Shown here: positions 54,152-62,869 of the stretch, in pieces
Layout: each line of letters starts with the position of its first letter
Numbering within the stretch: the stretch's first letter is position 1
Assembly: GCF_027111335.1 (NCBI RefSeq)
Contig: NZ_CP114288.1
Span: 3,472,001 to 3,536,000 of the forward strand
Direction of reading: 5' to 3'
Length of the DNA: 64,000 nucleotides
From: Flavobacterium aquiphilum
GTDB taxonomy: Bacteria; Bacteroidota; Bacteroidia; Flavobacteriales; Flavobacteriaceae
Position numbers and translations under genes: made by a program
Notes under the pieces: model-generated
Databases searched by the model: none
Told to the model about the DNA's origin: nothing
Seen by the model: only the letters and a program-made list of their open reading frames with translations

Positions 54152-54988
54152 TTATCTTAAATCAGTTATTTTACAAACATCCATATCTGCATAATCTAGG
54201 TTTTCACCTGCCATTCCCCATATAAATGTGTAATTGCTGGTTCCGGCTCCAGAGTGGATAGACCATGGTGGAGAAATTACAGCTTGGTGATTGTTCATCC
54301 AAATGTGTCTTGTTTCTTGCGGCTCACCCATGAAGTGACAAACGGCTTGGTTTTCTGGAATGTCCATGTAAAAGTAAACTTCCATTCTGCGGTCGTGTAC
54401 GTGAGCTGGCATGGTGTTCCAAACGCTTCCAGGCTTTAATTCGGTCATTCCCATTTGCAACTGACAAGTAGTAACTATTCCACCTATAATCATTTGGTTT
54501 ACCGTACGGTGGTTGGCTGTTTCCATTGTACCCAAGTGTAGTTTATTGGCTTCTGCCAAACTTACTTTTTTGGTTGGATAGTTTTTGTGTGCGGGAGCTG
54601 AGTTTATGTAGAATTTTGCCGGATTTTTAGAATCATCACTTTTAAAGATTACTTCTTTGTTTCCGCTTCCAATATATAATGCGTCTTTAAAACCTAAAGG
54701 ATATTCAGTTCCTTCAACTACAACAGTGCCATTTCCTCCCACATTGATAATCCCCATTTCTCTTCTTTCTAAAAAGTAAGTCGATTTTAAAGGATCGATT
54801 GTTTCAAGAGTTAAAGGGGTGATCGGAGTTGCTGATCCTGCAATGTAACGATCGTAGTGTGAGTAAGTAAGGATTATTTCTCCTTCTTGCATCAAATTGT
54901 CAATTAAGAATTCTTCTCTTAATTGTTTGGTATCATATTGCTTTACTGCTTGTGGACTTGAAGCGTATCTTGAACTGTATTTTGTCAT
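54152..54988 (-). CDS. kduI: 5-dehydro-4-deoxy-D-glucuronate isomerase (KduI)
   Basis: A 278-residue cytosolic cupin, the usual length. The zinc site is intact: His196 and His198 in [15 protein letters not shown], Glu203 in the same motif, and His245 in [10 protein letters not shown], numbering identical to what is known for the E. coli enzyme. KduI converts 5-keto-4-deoxyuronate to 2,5-diketo-3-deoxygluconate, linking extracellular lyases and GH88 to central metabolism. It is first in the kduI-kduD operon; its promoter (TTG-N19-TACTTTTG) is overlapped by a LacI-type operator, and the LacI gene is divergent. This is one of the firmest assignments in the window. Confidence 0.96.
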   Translation of the reverse strand: MTKYSSRYASSPQAVKQYDTKQLREEFLIDNLMQEGEIILTYSHYDRYIAGSATPITPLTLETIDPLKSTYFLERREMGIINVGGNGTVVVEGTEYPLGFKDALYIGSGNKEVIFKSDDSKNPAKFYINSAPAHKNYPTKKVSLAEANKLHLGTMETANHRTVNQMIIGGIVTTCQLQMGMTELKPGSVWNTMPAHVHDRRMEVYFYMDIPENQAVCHFMGEPQETRHIWMNNHQAVISPPWSIHSGAGTSNYTFIWGMAGENLDYADMDVCKITDLR

Positions 54989-55061
54989 AATAAATTATTA
55001 TTCAAATATTTATATTCTTTTTAAAACAAAAATTAAATCTATTAAAGCTTTTATTTTTTTT

Positions 55062-55091
55062 CAAAAGTAATATTTATTTTCAATAATACAA
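55062..55091 (-). promoter_or_regulatory. kduI-kduD promoter
   Basis: On the minus strand TTG (55091-55089), 19 bp and TACTTTTG (55069-55062) give an exact Bacteroidota promoter. The -33 TTG is part of operator 1, so a bound LacI protein would block polymerase. The predicted leader is about 70 nt. Confidence 0.75.
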
Positions 55092-55100
55092 TCGATTGTA
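55087..55100. promoter_or_regulatory. LacI-type operator 1
   Basis: TACAATCGATTGTA is a perfect 14-bp palindrome with the central CG typical of LacI-family operators. It covers the -33 element of the kduI promoter. Confidence 0.8.
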
Positions 55101-55108
55101 CAAAAAAA

Positions 55109-55122
55109 TCCAATCGATTGTA
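55109..55122. promoter_or_regulatory. LacI-type operator 2
   Basis: The core CAATCGATTG (55111-55120) repeats operator 1, and the right flank GTACAAAA is shared. The centres are 22 bp apart, about two helical turns, so two dimers could sit on the same face. It lies just upstream of the lacI -7 candidate at 55133. Confidence 0.8.
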
Positions 55123-55132
55123 CAAAATTTAA

Positions 55133-55140
55133 TATCTTTG
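55133..55140 (+). promoter_or_regulatory. candidate -7 box for the LacI-family gene
   Basis: TATCTTTG matches TAnnTTTG. The -33 position falls inside operator 2, where no canonical TTG is present, which would suit a weak, autoregulated promoter. Confidence 0.5.
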
Positions 55141-55222
55141 TTACCAATAAAACAGATTTGCAACAATTGCAATAAAAAATTACCTTTTAAAAAGTATAGA
55201 AGTTTCGCAAAAAGCAAATCGA

Positions 55223-56278
55223 ATGATGAAAACATTGCAACAAAAAATGAAGAACAGTAAAATAACTATCCATGATATTGCCAAGGAATTAAACATTGAC
55301 AGTTCTACAGTTTCTAGAGCATTAAGTAACAATAGCAGGGTCAAGCAAAAGACAAAAGACCTTGTCAATGCCAAAGCTCTTGAACTTGGATACCAAAGAA
55401 ATTTACTGGCCTCCAATCTTCGCAGCAAGAAAACCAATACAATTGGAGTTATTGTTCCCAGAATTTCACGTCATTTCTTTTCTTCGGCAATTGCCGGAAT
55501 TGAAGAAACGGCTTATGATGCAGGTTACAACGTTATTATATGTCAATCATTGGATCATTTTGAAAGAGAAAAAAAAATAGTTCAGTCGCTTTCTGCAAAT
55601 CGGGTTGATGGTGTTTTGATGTCTATATCAATGGAAACCAAAGACGACGAATCATTACAATTTTTAAAAAATACTGACACACCACATGTCCTTTTTGACA
55701 GAAATATCAATATGTCGGGATACAGTAGCGTTGTTATTGACGATTTTCAGGGAGGATTTGATGCTACTGAACATTTAATTCTTCAGGGATGTAAAAATAT
55801 TGCCCATTTTTCAGGGCCACAAGAGCTAGAAATTTACAAAAATAGATTCCTTGGTTATGAAGCAGCTTTGAAAAAACATAATATTCCTTTGAAAAAGGAA
55901 TTGATTATATCTTCAAAATTAATGGAAGCAGATGGTATTGAAAATGCAAAAAAAATGCTTGCGCTGAACATACCAATAGACGGAATCTTCTCTGCTAATG
56001 ATACTGCTGCTATCAGTGCTTTGCAGTATTTAAAAGAGCAAGGAATTAAAATTCCTCAAGAAATAGCAGTCGTAGGTTTCAGTAACGAACCTATTTCTTC
56101 TATTATTGAGCCATCACTGACTACTATTGATCAGCCGGGATTTGAAATGGGAAAAATTGCTATGAATTTACTTCTGTCCCGAATTAAAAATAAAAATGAA
56201 CCAACTGCACCTGAAACTATAGTTTTGAAACCAGTCTTGTTAAAAAGAAATTCTTCTAAAAGATTAAAACAAGACTAA
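55223..56278 (+). CDS. LacI-family transcriptional regulator of uronate metabolism
   Basis: A 351-residue protein with the N-terminal LacI helix-turn-helix (ITIHDIAKELNIDSSTVSRA, about residues 14-33) and hinge (NLLASNLRSKKT), followed by a periplasmic-binding-type sensor (IGVIVPRISRHFFSSAIAGI, DGVLMSISME, FDRNINMSGYSSVVIDD, GFSNEPISSIIEPSLTTIDQ). Met1, Met2 and Met9 could all start it; the conserved part begins at about Lys10. It is divergent from kduI-kduD with two CAATCGATTG operators between, so it most likely represses that operon and itself until a pathway intermediate binds. I see no further copies of the operator elsewhere in the window, which suggests a narrow local regulon here. Confidence 0.93.
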   Translation: MMKTLQQKMKNSKITIHDIAKELNIDSSTVSRALSNNSRVKQKTKDLVNAKALELGYQRNLLASNLRSKKTNTIGVIVPRISRHFFSSAIAGIEETAYDAGYNVIICQSLDHFEREKKIVQSLSANRVDGVLMSISMETKDDESLQFLKNTDTPHVLFDRNINMSGYSSVVIDDFQGGFDATEHLILQGCKNIAHFSGPQELEIYKNRFLGYEAALKKHNIPLKKELIISSKLMEADGIENAKKMLALNIPIDGIFSANDTAAISALQYLKEQGIKIPQEIAVVGFSNEPISSIIEPSLTTIDQPGFEMGKIAMNLLLSRIKNKNEPTAPETIVLKPVLLKRNSSKRLKQD

Positions 56279-56292
56279 TTCTTGTAAAAAAA

Positions 56293-56326
56293 TTAAGGCT
56301 GCTCCTAACAAAAGGAGCAGCCTTAA
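56293..56326. terminator. 14-bp perfect hairpin between convergent lacI and GH2
   Basis: TTAAGGCTGCTCCT and AGGAGCAGCCTTAA form a perfect 14-bp stem with a 6-nt loop. No T-run follows, so it may act with the second hairpin at 56375. Confidence 0.7.
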
Positions 56327-56374
56327 CTAACTAAACTTATTAATCTCTCTAACCAAAAAGAGTTCAATCTCTTA

Positions 56375-56398
56375 AAGTTTTGGCCTATACCAAAACTT
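56375..56398 (-). terminator. hairpin overlapping the GH2 stop codon
   Basis: AAGTTTTGG and CCAAAACTT form a 9-bp stem around CCTATA, with the TAA stop of the minus-strand GH2 gene in its first arm. It may mark the transcript's 3' end. Confidence 0.5.
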
Positions 56399-58817
56399 AT
56401 TTTACCAGAATAGTCACTTCAGCCGATTTTAACCAGTTACTACTAAACTTCACTGTTATTGGTTCGTTACCTCCTGTAGCCTGAATATAAGCTACCAAAT
56501 GACCGTGAAATACTCTCTGAACATTATCGGTATAATCACCCATATCTGTATTATTTCCAGCTTCCAGTCCTAATAATTTTCCTGAACCGCTTACATTGCA
56601 GGTAACTTCATTATCTGAAAGCATTACCGGTAAACCTTTTTCATCCAACACCTGCACAATTACTTTTGCAACACCTTTGTCCTTATTGATAGTTATGTTT
56701 TTTTCATTAATCACTAAAGCATTTGGCTGTTGGGAGGATACTATTGCATATCGGCTAACCAATTTATTATCATTACCTAATCCGATGGCTTCCAGTTTAC
56801 CCGAAGTAAAAGGAATGTCCCAGTAAATAATTCCAGTTTGTTCATCATATTTTTTCTCCTCACCAACCACTTTTCCGTTTAGTTCCAAACGCGCTTTAGG
56901 AGCATTGGTATAACAAACCACTCTAATCATTTGCCCATCAGTATAATTCCACAACGGCCAAGCATCTTTAGAAAGTGCTGCATCGTTATTAACCGGATAA
57001 GTTCCTGCATAAATCATTGGTTTATCCGACCATAATGACTGACGAAAGTACCCTCTTGGTTTAATCATACCTGCAAAATCTACTAATCCTGAGTAGAATC
57101 CTCTTGATGGCCAAGCATTAGATTCACCCAAATAATCAATTCCTGTCCATAAGAACTGTCCAAATATATGCTCGTTATTTTTTACTGCCAGCCATGGCCC
57201 CATATCATGAACATTCTCACTTCCGAAAATCACTCTGTTTGGGTATTTTTTGTGATCCGAACCATATTTGCTTTCTGTATAATTGTATCCAGTAATATCT
57301 AAAGCTCCCGGATATTCTGTTTCGTTAGACATTGCAACTCCAGCCAATCCAGCAGTTGTAGGACGAGATTTATCGTATTTTTTCACCGCCGCAACAAGAC
57401 GTTTGGCTATACCGCCAAGACGCATTGCATCTGGAGCATCTTTTTGGTAACCTCCATAATTCGCTTGTCCAAAACCTTCTGTTCCTTTATCCAGAACAGG
57501 ATGCGAGTAAGGATCATTTGGATAATCCACTTCATTACCTATACTCCATCCAAATACCGAAAGATGATTTCGGTCACGACGAACCATATCTTCCAAATCT
57601 TTCTCACCCCAATCGGCAAATATATCATTGGAACCTTCAAAACCAGGTGTTCCAACATTCCATCCTGTTAACCATTTGCGTTTAGGGAATTCCCATTCGT
57701 CATAAGCTTCGTTAAGAACTAACAATCCCAATTCATCACAAAGAGCATAAAAATCAGGAGCCTGCGGATTATGACTAGTTCGGATTGCATTTACACCAAT
57801 TTCTTTTAAAGTTTGTAGTCTTGTTTTCAAGACATCTCTTGGCACAGCAACACCTAAAACTCCTGCATCATGGTGTAAACAAACACCTTTCATTTTCATC
57901 CATTTGCCGTTAAGCGCAAAACCTTTATTAGCATCAAAAGTAAAAGTTCTAAAACCTGTTGAAGTAACCGTTTTATCGATTGGTTTTCCATCCTTCAAAA
58001 CTGTTGTTTTCAACTGATACAGATTAGGATGCTCCAAATCCCATAGTTTAGGATTTTGTACTTTTATTTTGGCTTCAACTTTGTTAGCTGCATTTGCTTC
58101 AACAGCAACTTTTTGAGAACTTTTAGCAACTACTTTTCCATCACTGCCCAAAAGCTCGTTTACAACTGTAAGGTTTGTTTTGGCAGATGTACCGTTTTCC
58201 AAAGCCACTTCCACATTCAAAGTTCCGGTTCCATTAGTAACTTCCGGATAAGTATAAACTCCCCATTGACCAATATGCACCGGGTTTGAATACACTAACC
58301 ATACGTTACGGTAAATTCCTGAACCGGTGTACCAACGTGAATCGGCGCTCTTGCTATGATCCACACGTACAGCAATGATATTGTCTTCACCGTATTTTAC
58401 AAACGGAGTAGCATCATAAGCAAACGAAATAAATCCGTTAGGGCGTTTACCTAAAGAGTGGCCATTTATAAAAACTTCACTTCTGTTGTACACTCCTTCA
58501 AAATATAAATAGACTTTTTCTCCACGTTTCTCTTGGGGAATGTTCAATGTTTTTCGGTACCAGCCAATTCCTCCAGGCAAATAACCTGTACAACTCGCCA
58601 AAGTGGGACTCAATCTCCCTTCGACACTCCAGTCGTGAGGCACATTGACAGATTGCCATTTAGTGTCATTGTAAGTAGTATTTTGAGCATTCTGAGCATC
58701 CTCAAGTGTAAACTTCCAATTGTCATTAATTTTTTTTGAATCTCCAAACGATATCTGGCTAAAAGCAGACATACAGGAAAAAAGAAGAATTGGTAATAAT
58801 AATTTTTTAGTAACCAT
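56397..58817 (-). CDS. GH2-family beta-galactosidase with DUF4982 domain
   Basis: An 806-residue secreted protein (signal peptide ending SAFSQ). The sugar-binding domain (VNVPHDWSVEG, CTGYLPGGIGWYRK, YTGSGIYRNVWLV) covers about 25-185, an Ig-like domain about 190-295, and the TIM barrel about 300-600 with acid/base Glu429 (GWSIGNEVDYP) and nucleophile Glu534 (FGSENVHDMG). DUF4982 (WPLWNYTDGQMIRVVCYTN) and a final Ig-like domain follow. The CLHHDAGVLG motif after the barrel start is typical of Bacteroidota beta-galactosidases. It is the last gene of the GH30-GH30-GH43-GH2 operon (59 bp after GH43), fitting removal of terminal galactose from beta-galactan fragments. Confidence 0.92.
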   Translation of the reverse strand: MVTKKLLLPILLFSCMSAFSQISFGDSKKINDNWKFTLEDAQNAQNTTYNDTKWQSVNVPHDWSVEGRLSPTLASCTGYLPGGIGWYRKTLNIPQEKRGEKVYLYFEGVYNRSEVFINGHSLGKRPNGFISFAYDATPFVKYGEDNIIAVRVDHSKSADSRWYTGSGIYRNVWLVYSNPVHIGQWGVYTYPEVTNGTGTLNVEVALENGTSAKTNLTVVNELLGSDGKVVAKSSQKVAVEANAANKVEAKIKVQNPKLWDLEHPNLYQLKTTVLKDGKPIDKTVTSTGFRTFTFDANKGFALNGKWMKMKGVCLHHDAGVLGVAVPRDVLKTRLQTLKEIGVNAIRTSHNPQAPDFYALCDELGLLVLNEAYDEWEFPKRKWLTGWNVGTPGFEGSNDIFADWGEKDLEDMVRRDRNHLSVFGWSIGNEVDYPNDPYSHPVLDKGTEGFGQANYGGYQKDAPDAMRLGGIAKRLVAAVKKYDKSRPTTAGLAGVAMSNETEYPGALDITGYNYTESKYGSDHKKYPNRVIFGSENVHDMGPWLAVKNNEHIFGQFLWTGIDYLGESNAWPSRGFYSGLVDFAGMIKPRGYFRQSLWSDKPMIYAGTYPVNNDAALSKDAWPLWNYTDGQMIRVVCYTNAPKARLELNGKVVGEEKKYDEQTGIIYWDIPFTSGKLEAIGLGNDNKLVSRYAIVSSQQPNALVINEKNITINKDKGVAKVIVQVLDEKGLPVMLSDNEVTCNVSGSGKLLGLEAGNNTDMGDYTDNVQRVFHGHLVAYIQATGGNEPITVKFSSNWLKSAEVTILVK

Positions 58818-58876
58818 TATATAAAGTTTTTGTTATTCATTTAAATCTAATCTGTTAGCAATCCCTTTTAAGAATG

Positions 58877-61093
58877 TTATTTTTTTACTGGCTTAATTCC
58901 GGCATGAGTGGGTTTCACTGTTACAATATTCCCGTCTTTGTCAAACTCCATTTTATCAATACAAACTTCCCTGTTGAATCCTGCGGCATCTCCCATAGTA
59001 ATTCCCTTTGGATAATTGAAACGATGATACACGATATACCATTCGTCTTTACCCGGTATTTGAATTACCGAATTATGACCTGTCGCATAAATCTCAGCTT
59101 CTTTGTCTTTGGCTATAACCAAATTGTTTTCAGGAATACTGATTTTTCCAGTCGGAGAATCGGAAGTTCCGTAGCGGACTTTGTAATTCTCACTTCTAGT
59201 ATCATCCTCAGACCATAAGAAGTAATATTTACCATTTCTGAAAAAGACAGTTGTCCCCTCGCGAAAAGTATTGTCTGGTGTCATAACCTTGATTGATTCC
59301 TCTTTGATCGAAATCATATCGTTATTGAGTTCGGCGCAAGCCATATAACCATTACCCCAGTACAAATAACTTTTTCCGGTTTTTGGATCTGTGAAAACAT
59401 CAGGATCAATTTGCTGTCCGCCCGAAACCCCATTTGGCAATTTTTCCACCAATGGTTTTCCTGAATCCACAAAAGGTCCTTTTGGGTTATCGGCAACAGC
59501 CACACCAATTTTTTGGGCAGCGGTAAAATAGAAGTAGTATTTATAATCATTTCCCACTTTTTTCTCCGTAATACAGGGAGCCCAGGCATTTCTATTTCCC
59601 CAACTTACATCTTTTTCCAAATCAAGAATGATTCCTTCATCAGTCCAGTTTACCAAATCGGGAGAAGAGAATGTTTTAAAATAAGTACCAGACCAGCCAT
59701 CAAATCCATCACTTGTAGGGTAGATGTAATATTTGCCTGTTTTTTCAGAATACAAAATATCCGGATCCGCATAAAAACCGTTCAACGCCGGATTATTTGC
59801 CACCGAAGCAGTAACCAACCATGTTTCAGTTGGTTTTCCTTCAATTGCAACGGTATATTTTACAGCTCCTTTTGTAAAATTCTGAGCCGTTTTTGGTTCA
59901 ATATTTACCCCTGCATATTTTGTAAAATCAGGTTTAAAAGAAGCAAGATTGGTTCCGAATTTTACCGGTAAATGAACTTGTTTCGCAACATCATCAACTT
60001 TTACATTTGTTTTCTTTACGTCTTTGGCTTCTGGCGAACTTAAAATATCTTTTGCAGTTCCCCATTTGCTTTCCAATCGTGCCAATTCACTCGCAGTTAT
60101 AGGCATAACCGTTCCATGACGCGGATGGAAATTCATTGAAACCGCATTGTCAATAACCGAGAAATTTTCTAAGTCATTCGTTTTTGTAAACTGATATTTT
60201 CCTTTTGTATAAAGGTCATACATCAGAATATAATCATTAGAATTATTCAGTTTGAAGACCCCAGCTCCTTCCACCGGATATTTTGTTTGCTGAACATATT
60301 TGTCTCTCAAAACATAACCTTCGGTCAATTTGTCGGAAACCGCTATTTTTATCCCCGCTCCTGCTCCTTCTGTTTTGAAAAACAAATGATATTTATTGTC
60401 TTTAAAAATAATTTCACCGTCAATGCAGGCACCATTTGTCGGACTAAAAAACAATTGTTTCGGTTCGGTTTCCAAATCGGTAAAATCAGCATTGGCGTAA
60501 GCATAATAAATTTTGTCAATATCGTTTCCGTGCTGCATTGACCAGTAAATCATGTACTTTCCTTTTTGAGTATCATAAATGGTCTGCGGCGCCCAGACAC
60601 GCTTTAAGTTTTCATTGTTTGGGTATTTCTTTTGAATATTAATTACTGATGAACTCCAGTTTACCAAATCATTCGACTTCAATAAAACCATTGCTCTGTT
60701 GGAATCCCAGCCTTTGGCAGAAACCATGTCGGTTGCCACCATGTAAAAAGTTTTGCCGTCAACTCCACGCAAAATATGGGGATCTCTTATTCCTCCCGAT
60801 GAGCTGATCTGTTTGGAATCAATAACCGGCTGATTGTTATTTAGCGCCCTGAAATTGTAGCCATCGTTGCTTACCGCAAAACGAATCGCTTCCTCATCAT
60901 TTGAATTTCCTGTAAAATAAGCAAATAAATAAGCCGTGGTTTTTATGACTGAACTCTTTGCTTCCGATTTAGGCAATTTCTTTTTCGAAACCTGCTGTGC
61001 ATTGGCTATGCCAAAAAAAGACAAAGCAACCGTCAAAACAGCAAACCTAAAAATGCTTCTCTTTTGGGTTAATATTTTTGAATTATAGTTCAT
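58877..61093 (-). CDS. tandem two-domain GH43 glycosidase
   Basis: A 738-residue secreted protein with a signal region in MNYNSKILTQKRSIFRFAVL. Two five-bladed GH43-like propellers are fused: the first (about 48-350) with GIRDPHILRG, RVWAPQTIYD and ACIDGEIIFKDNKYH; the second (about 435-735) with FYADPDILYS, NAWAPCITEK, QQIDPDVFTD and EGTTVFFRNGKYYFLWSEDD. Both contain an N-terminal Asp base and an acidic acid/base candidate, so both may be active. GH43 enzymes remove arabinofuranose, xylose or galactose. In an operon with GH30 and GH2 genes it probably trims arabinose or galactose side units of beta-galactan. A linker with KKTNVKVDDVAKQVHLPVKF, likely a beta-sandwich, separates the halves. 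Confidence 0.87.
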   Translation of the reverse strand: MNYNSKILTQKRSIFRFAVLTVALSFFGIANAQQVSKKKLPKSEAKSSVIKTTAYLFAYFTGNSNDEEAIRFAVSNDGYNFRALNNNQPVIDSKQISSSGGIRDPHILRGVDGKTFYMVATDMVSAKGWDSNRAMVLLKSNDLVNWSSSVINIQKKYPNNENLKRVWAPQTIYDTQKGKYMIYWSMQHGNDIDKIYYAYANADFTDLETEPKQLFFSPTNGACIDGEIIFKDNKYHLFFKTEGAGAGIKIAVSDKLTEGYVLRDKYVQQTKYPVEGAGVFKLNNSNDYILMYDLYTKGKYQFTKTNDLENFSVIDNAVSMNFHPRHGTVMPITASELARLESKWGTAKDILSSPEAKDVKKTNVKVDDVAKQVHLPVKFGTNLASFKPDFTKYAGVNIEPKTAQNFTKGAVKYTVAIEGKPTETWLVTASVANNPALNGFYADPDILYSEKTGKYYIYPTSDGFDGWSGTYFKTFSSPDLVNWTDEGIILDLEKDVSWGNRNAWAPCITEKKVGNDYKYYFYFTAAQKIGVAVADNPKGPFVDSGKPLVEKLPNGVSGGQQIDPDVFTDPKTGKSYLYWGNGYMACAELNNDMISIKEESIKVMTPDNTFREGTTVFFRNGKYYFLWSEDDTRSENYKVRYGTSDSPTGKISIPENNLVIAKDKEAEIYATGHNSVIQIPGKDEWYIVYHRFNYPKGITMGDAAGFNREVCIDKMEFDKDGNIVTVKPTHAGIKPVKK

Positions 61094-61141
61094 ATTTTTA
61101 ATAAGAAATCCGATTAATATGCGATTTATCTCTGCCCAATT

Positions 61142-62725
61142 TTATTGCAATTCACCAACAAAAGTGACAACTGATTTTGCAGGAATTTCAACCGCATCGA
61201 TTTTCTGAATGTCCGCTCTTTTTAAATTGGTATTTTCGGAGGTAACATAAGGTGTCAATTCATTTTTTTTAACTGTCCCTTTTGTTAAATCAAACTTATA
61301 TTTCTGGACCGATTTCCCGCAGTTAACAGCAACAATAACCAATTTTTTATTTTTGATATCTTTGTATGCGGTCAGCATCACATCGTTTGCAGAACCCAAT
61401 TCATCCTGATTTGGCACATCAACTCTCTGCATCCCCGGACGCACAAACAAGGAATAATTCCCCAAAGCCCAAAGCAGTTTTGAATCATGGAAATTCCCAT
61501 CATTTTTAACATAATCAGGAGCTGTTCCACCATTGCTTTTTCCGTCATCCAAATAAATCAAACCATCTTTATAATCTACTCGCGTAAGTGATGTCCACCA
61601 TTGCCAAGAAGCCGCATTCGCAAGAGCGATATCATTGTGTATCAAACGGGCAACAAACAAGGCAGTTTGCATACCCAAATCCCTTCCCCCTCCGGCACCT
61701 CCTGGAATTTCAGCTTCTCCCGGATTTTCCAAAATACAGTATTCCGACTGCCAGTATTTTAAACCTGGTTTTTGTTTTACACTTGCTGCAATCAATTTTC
61801 TACTTAAAACTTGTTTGTCAACAGGCCAAGTGGTAAAATAACTATGTCCCAAAATGACGTTCTTTACATTTGGTAACTTCGAAATATTGTTTCTTGAATT
61901 TCCAAAAAAGTAATCAATCTGATTATCTCTGTTTTCTCCATTTACATTTTCATACAGATAGTTAATTTGTGCCGCTTCGGCTAGAACAATTTCTGTACTC
62001 ATTTTTTGAGATTTGAGTTTATCAGAAAGCGCCTTGGTTAAATTGAATATTTCTTCATTCGTAGCAGGTGTTCCTTCCTGACTGTTTTTATCTCCGTTGT
62101 TGGCCATCCATTCCCATTGTGGCTCATTTATAGGACTTACATAATCGAATTTAATTTCTTCTTTTTTCTCCAATCCCTGAATGCTTTTCACTAGGAAATC
62201 GGCAAATTTTGGAAGTGCTCCTTCTTTCAGATTCAGTTTGTTTTTTTGAGAAGAAAAAGCCAATCCGTTATTGGTCATAAAAACAGGAGGACTATTGGTA
62301 AAAATCAAATATTTTTCTACTCCTCGCTTTTTGGCCGCTTGCAAAAACCATCTTTGTCCTTCTTGTTTTGACCAATCATAAGTCCCATCGGCATTTAAAA
62401 AGCATTCACTTCTTCTCCATTCATCCGAAATCTTACTGTTTTCGCCTTGTTCCATACTTCCTGCCCCAAGATTGAACCTCCAAATCGAAAGTCCGATACC
62501 TTTTGGATTTCCCTGCGCATCGATTTCTTTGCTAAAAAGCAAATCGGCAATAGCATCCTTTTTTTGCTGTGGCCAATTTTTTCCAACAAATTGACATCTC
62601 CACGCATCAGATCCTCCAAAACCATCCATGGTTTGCATGACATTATCGATACTAATTGTAGCGGTTCTTTGTCCAAAAAACAGTGAACTCATTAACAATA
62701 AAAGCGAGACATATACTTTTTTCAT
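61142..62725 (-). CDS. GH30-family glycosidase (endo-beta-1,6-galactanase-like)
   Basis: A 527-residue secreted protein (signal peptide ending LFFGQ). The barrel begins with MQTMDGFGGSDAWRC and has GIGLSIWRFNLGAGS, the acid/base Glu201 in DYVSPINEPQWEW, and the nucleophile Glu328 in YWQSEYCILE, followed by PGGAGGGRDLGM and ASWQWWTSL. The beta-sandwich lobe (about 425-527) ends EIPAKSVVTFVGEL. GH30 includes endo-beta-1,6-galactanases, glucosylceramidases and xylanases; the general look and operon partners (GH43, GH2) favour a galactanase, but that is an inference. A paralogue precedes it in the operon by 144 bp. Confidence 0.88.
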   Translation of the reverse strand: MKKVYVSLLLLMSSLFFGQRTATISIDNVMQTMDGFGGSDAWRCQFVGKNWPQQKKDAIADLLFSKEIDAQGNPKGIGLSIWRFNLGAGSMEQGENSKISDEWRRSECFLNADGTYDWSKQEGQRWFLQAAKKRGVEKYLIFTNSPPVFMTNNGLAFSSQKNKLNLKEGALPKFADFLVKSIQGLEKKEEIKFDYVSPINEPQWEWMANNGDKNSQEGTPATNEEIFNLTKALSDKLKSQKMSTEIVLAEAAQINYLYENVNGENRDNQIDYFFGNSRNNISKLPNVKNVILGHSYFTTWPVDKQVLSRKLIAASVKQKPGLKYWQSEYCILENPGEAEIPGGAGGGRDLGMQTALFVARLIHNDIALANAASWQWWTSLTRVDYKDGLIYLDDGKSNGGTAPDYVKNDGNFHDSKLLWALGNYSLFVRPGMQRVDVPNQDELGSANDVMLTAYKDIKNKKLVIVAVNCGKSVQKYKFDLTKGTVKKNELTPYVTSENTNLKRADIQKIDAVEIPAKSVVTFVGELQ

Positions 62726-62869
62726 TCTATTTCTTTTTTATTGAAGCAACCTTGTCATTCCAAGCAAGAAGTAATCTTCTTTATTTATTAATTTCCTTCT
62801 TCCCTGAAATGACATAAATTGCGTAAAACCATCCTTTATAAAACTACTGATTTATTTTTTTTCAGCTTA
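62726..62869. repeat. 144-bp gap between GH30 paralogues, with possible degenerate palindrome
   Basis: TGTCATT (62753-62759) and AATGACA (62808-62814) are complementary and flank a region with a smaller AGAAG/CTTCT hairpin. The outer TTGTCATTCC...AATGACA layout recalls dispersed intergenic palindromes in several bacterial groups, here degenerate. Confidence 0.3.

Noticed and set aside
59513..59971. 152-codon plus-strand frame opposite GH43
   Set aside because: Cysteine- and phenylalanine-rich product typical of an antisense shadow; the minus-strand GH43 is certain.
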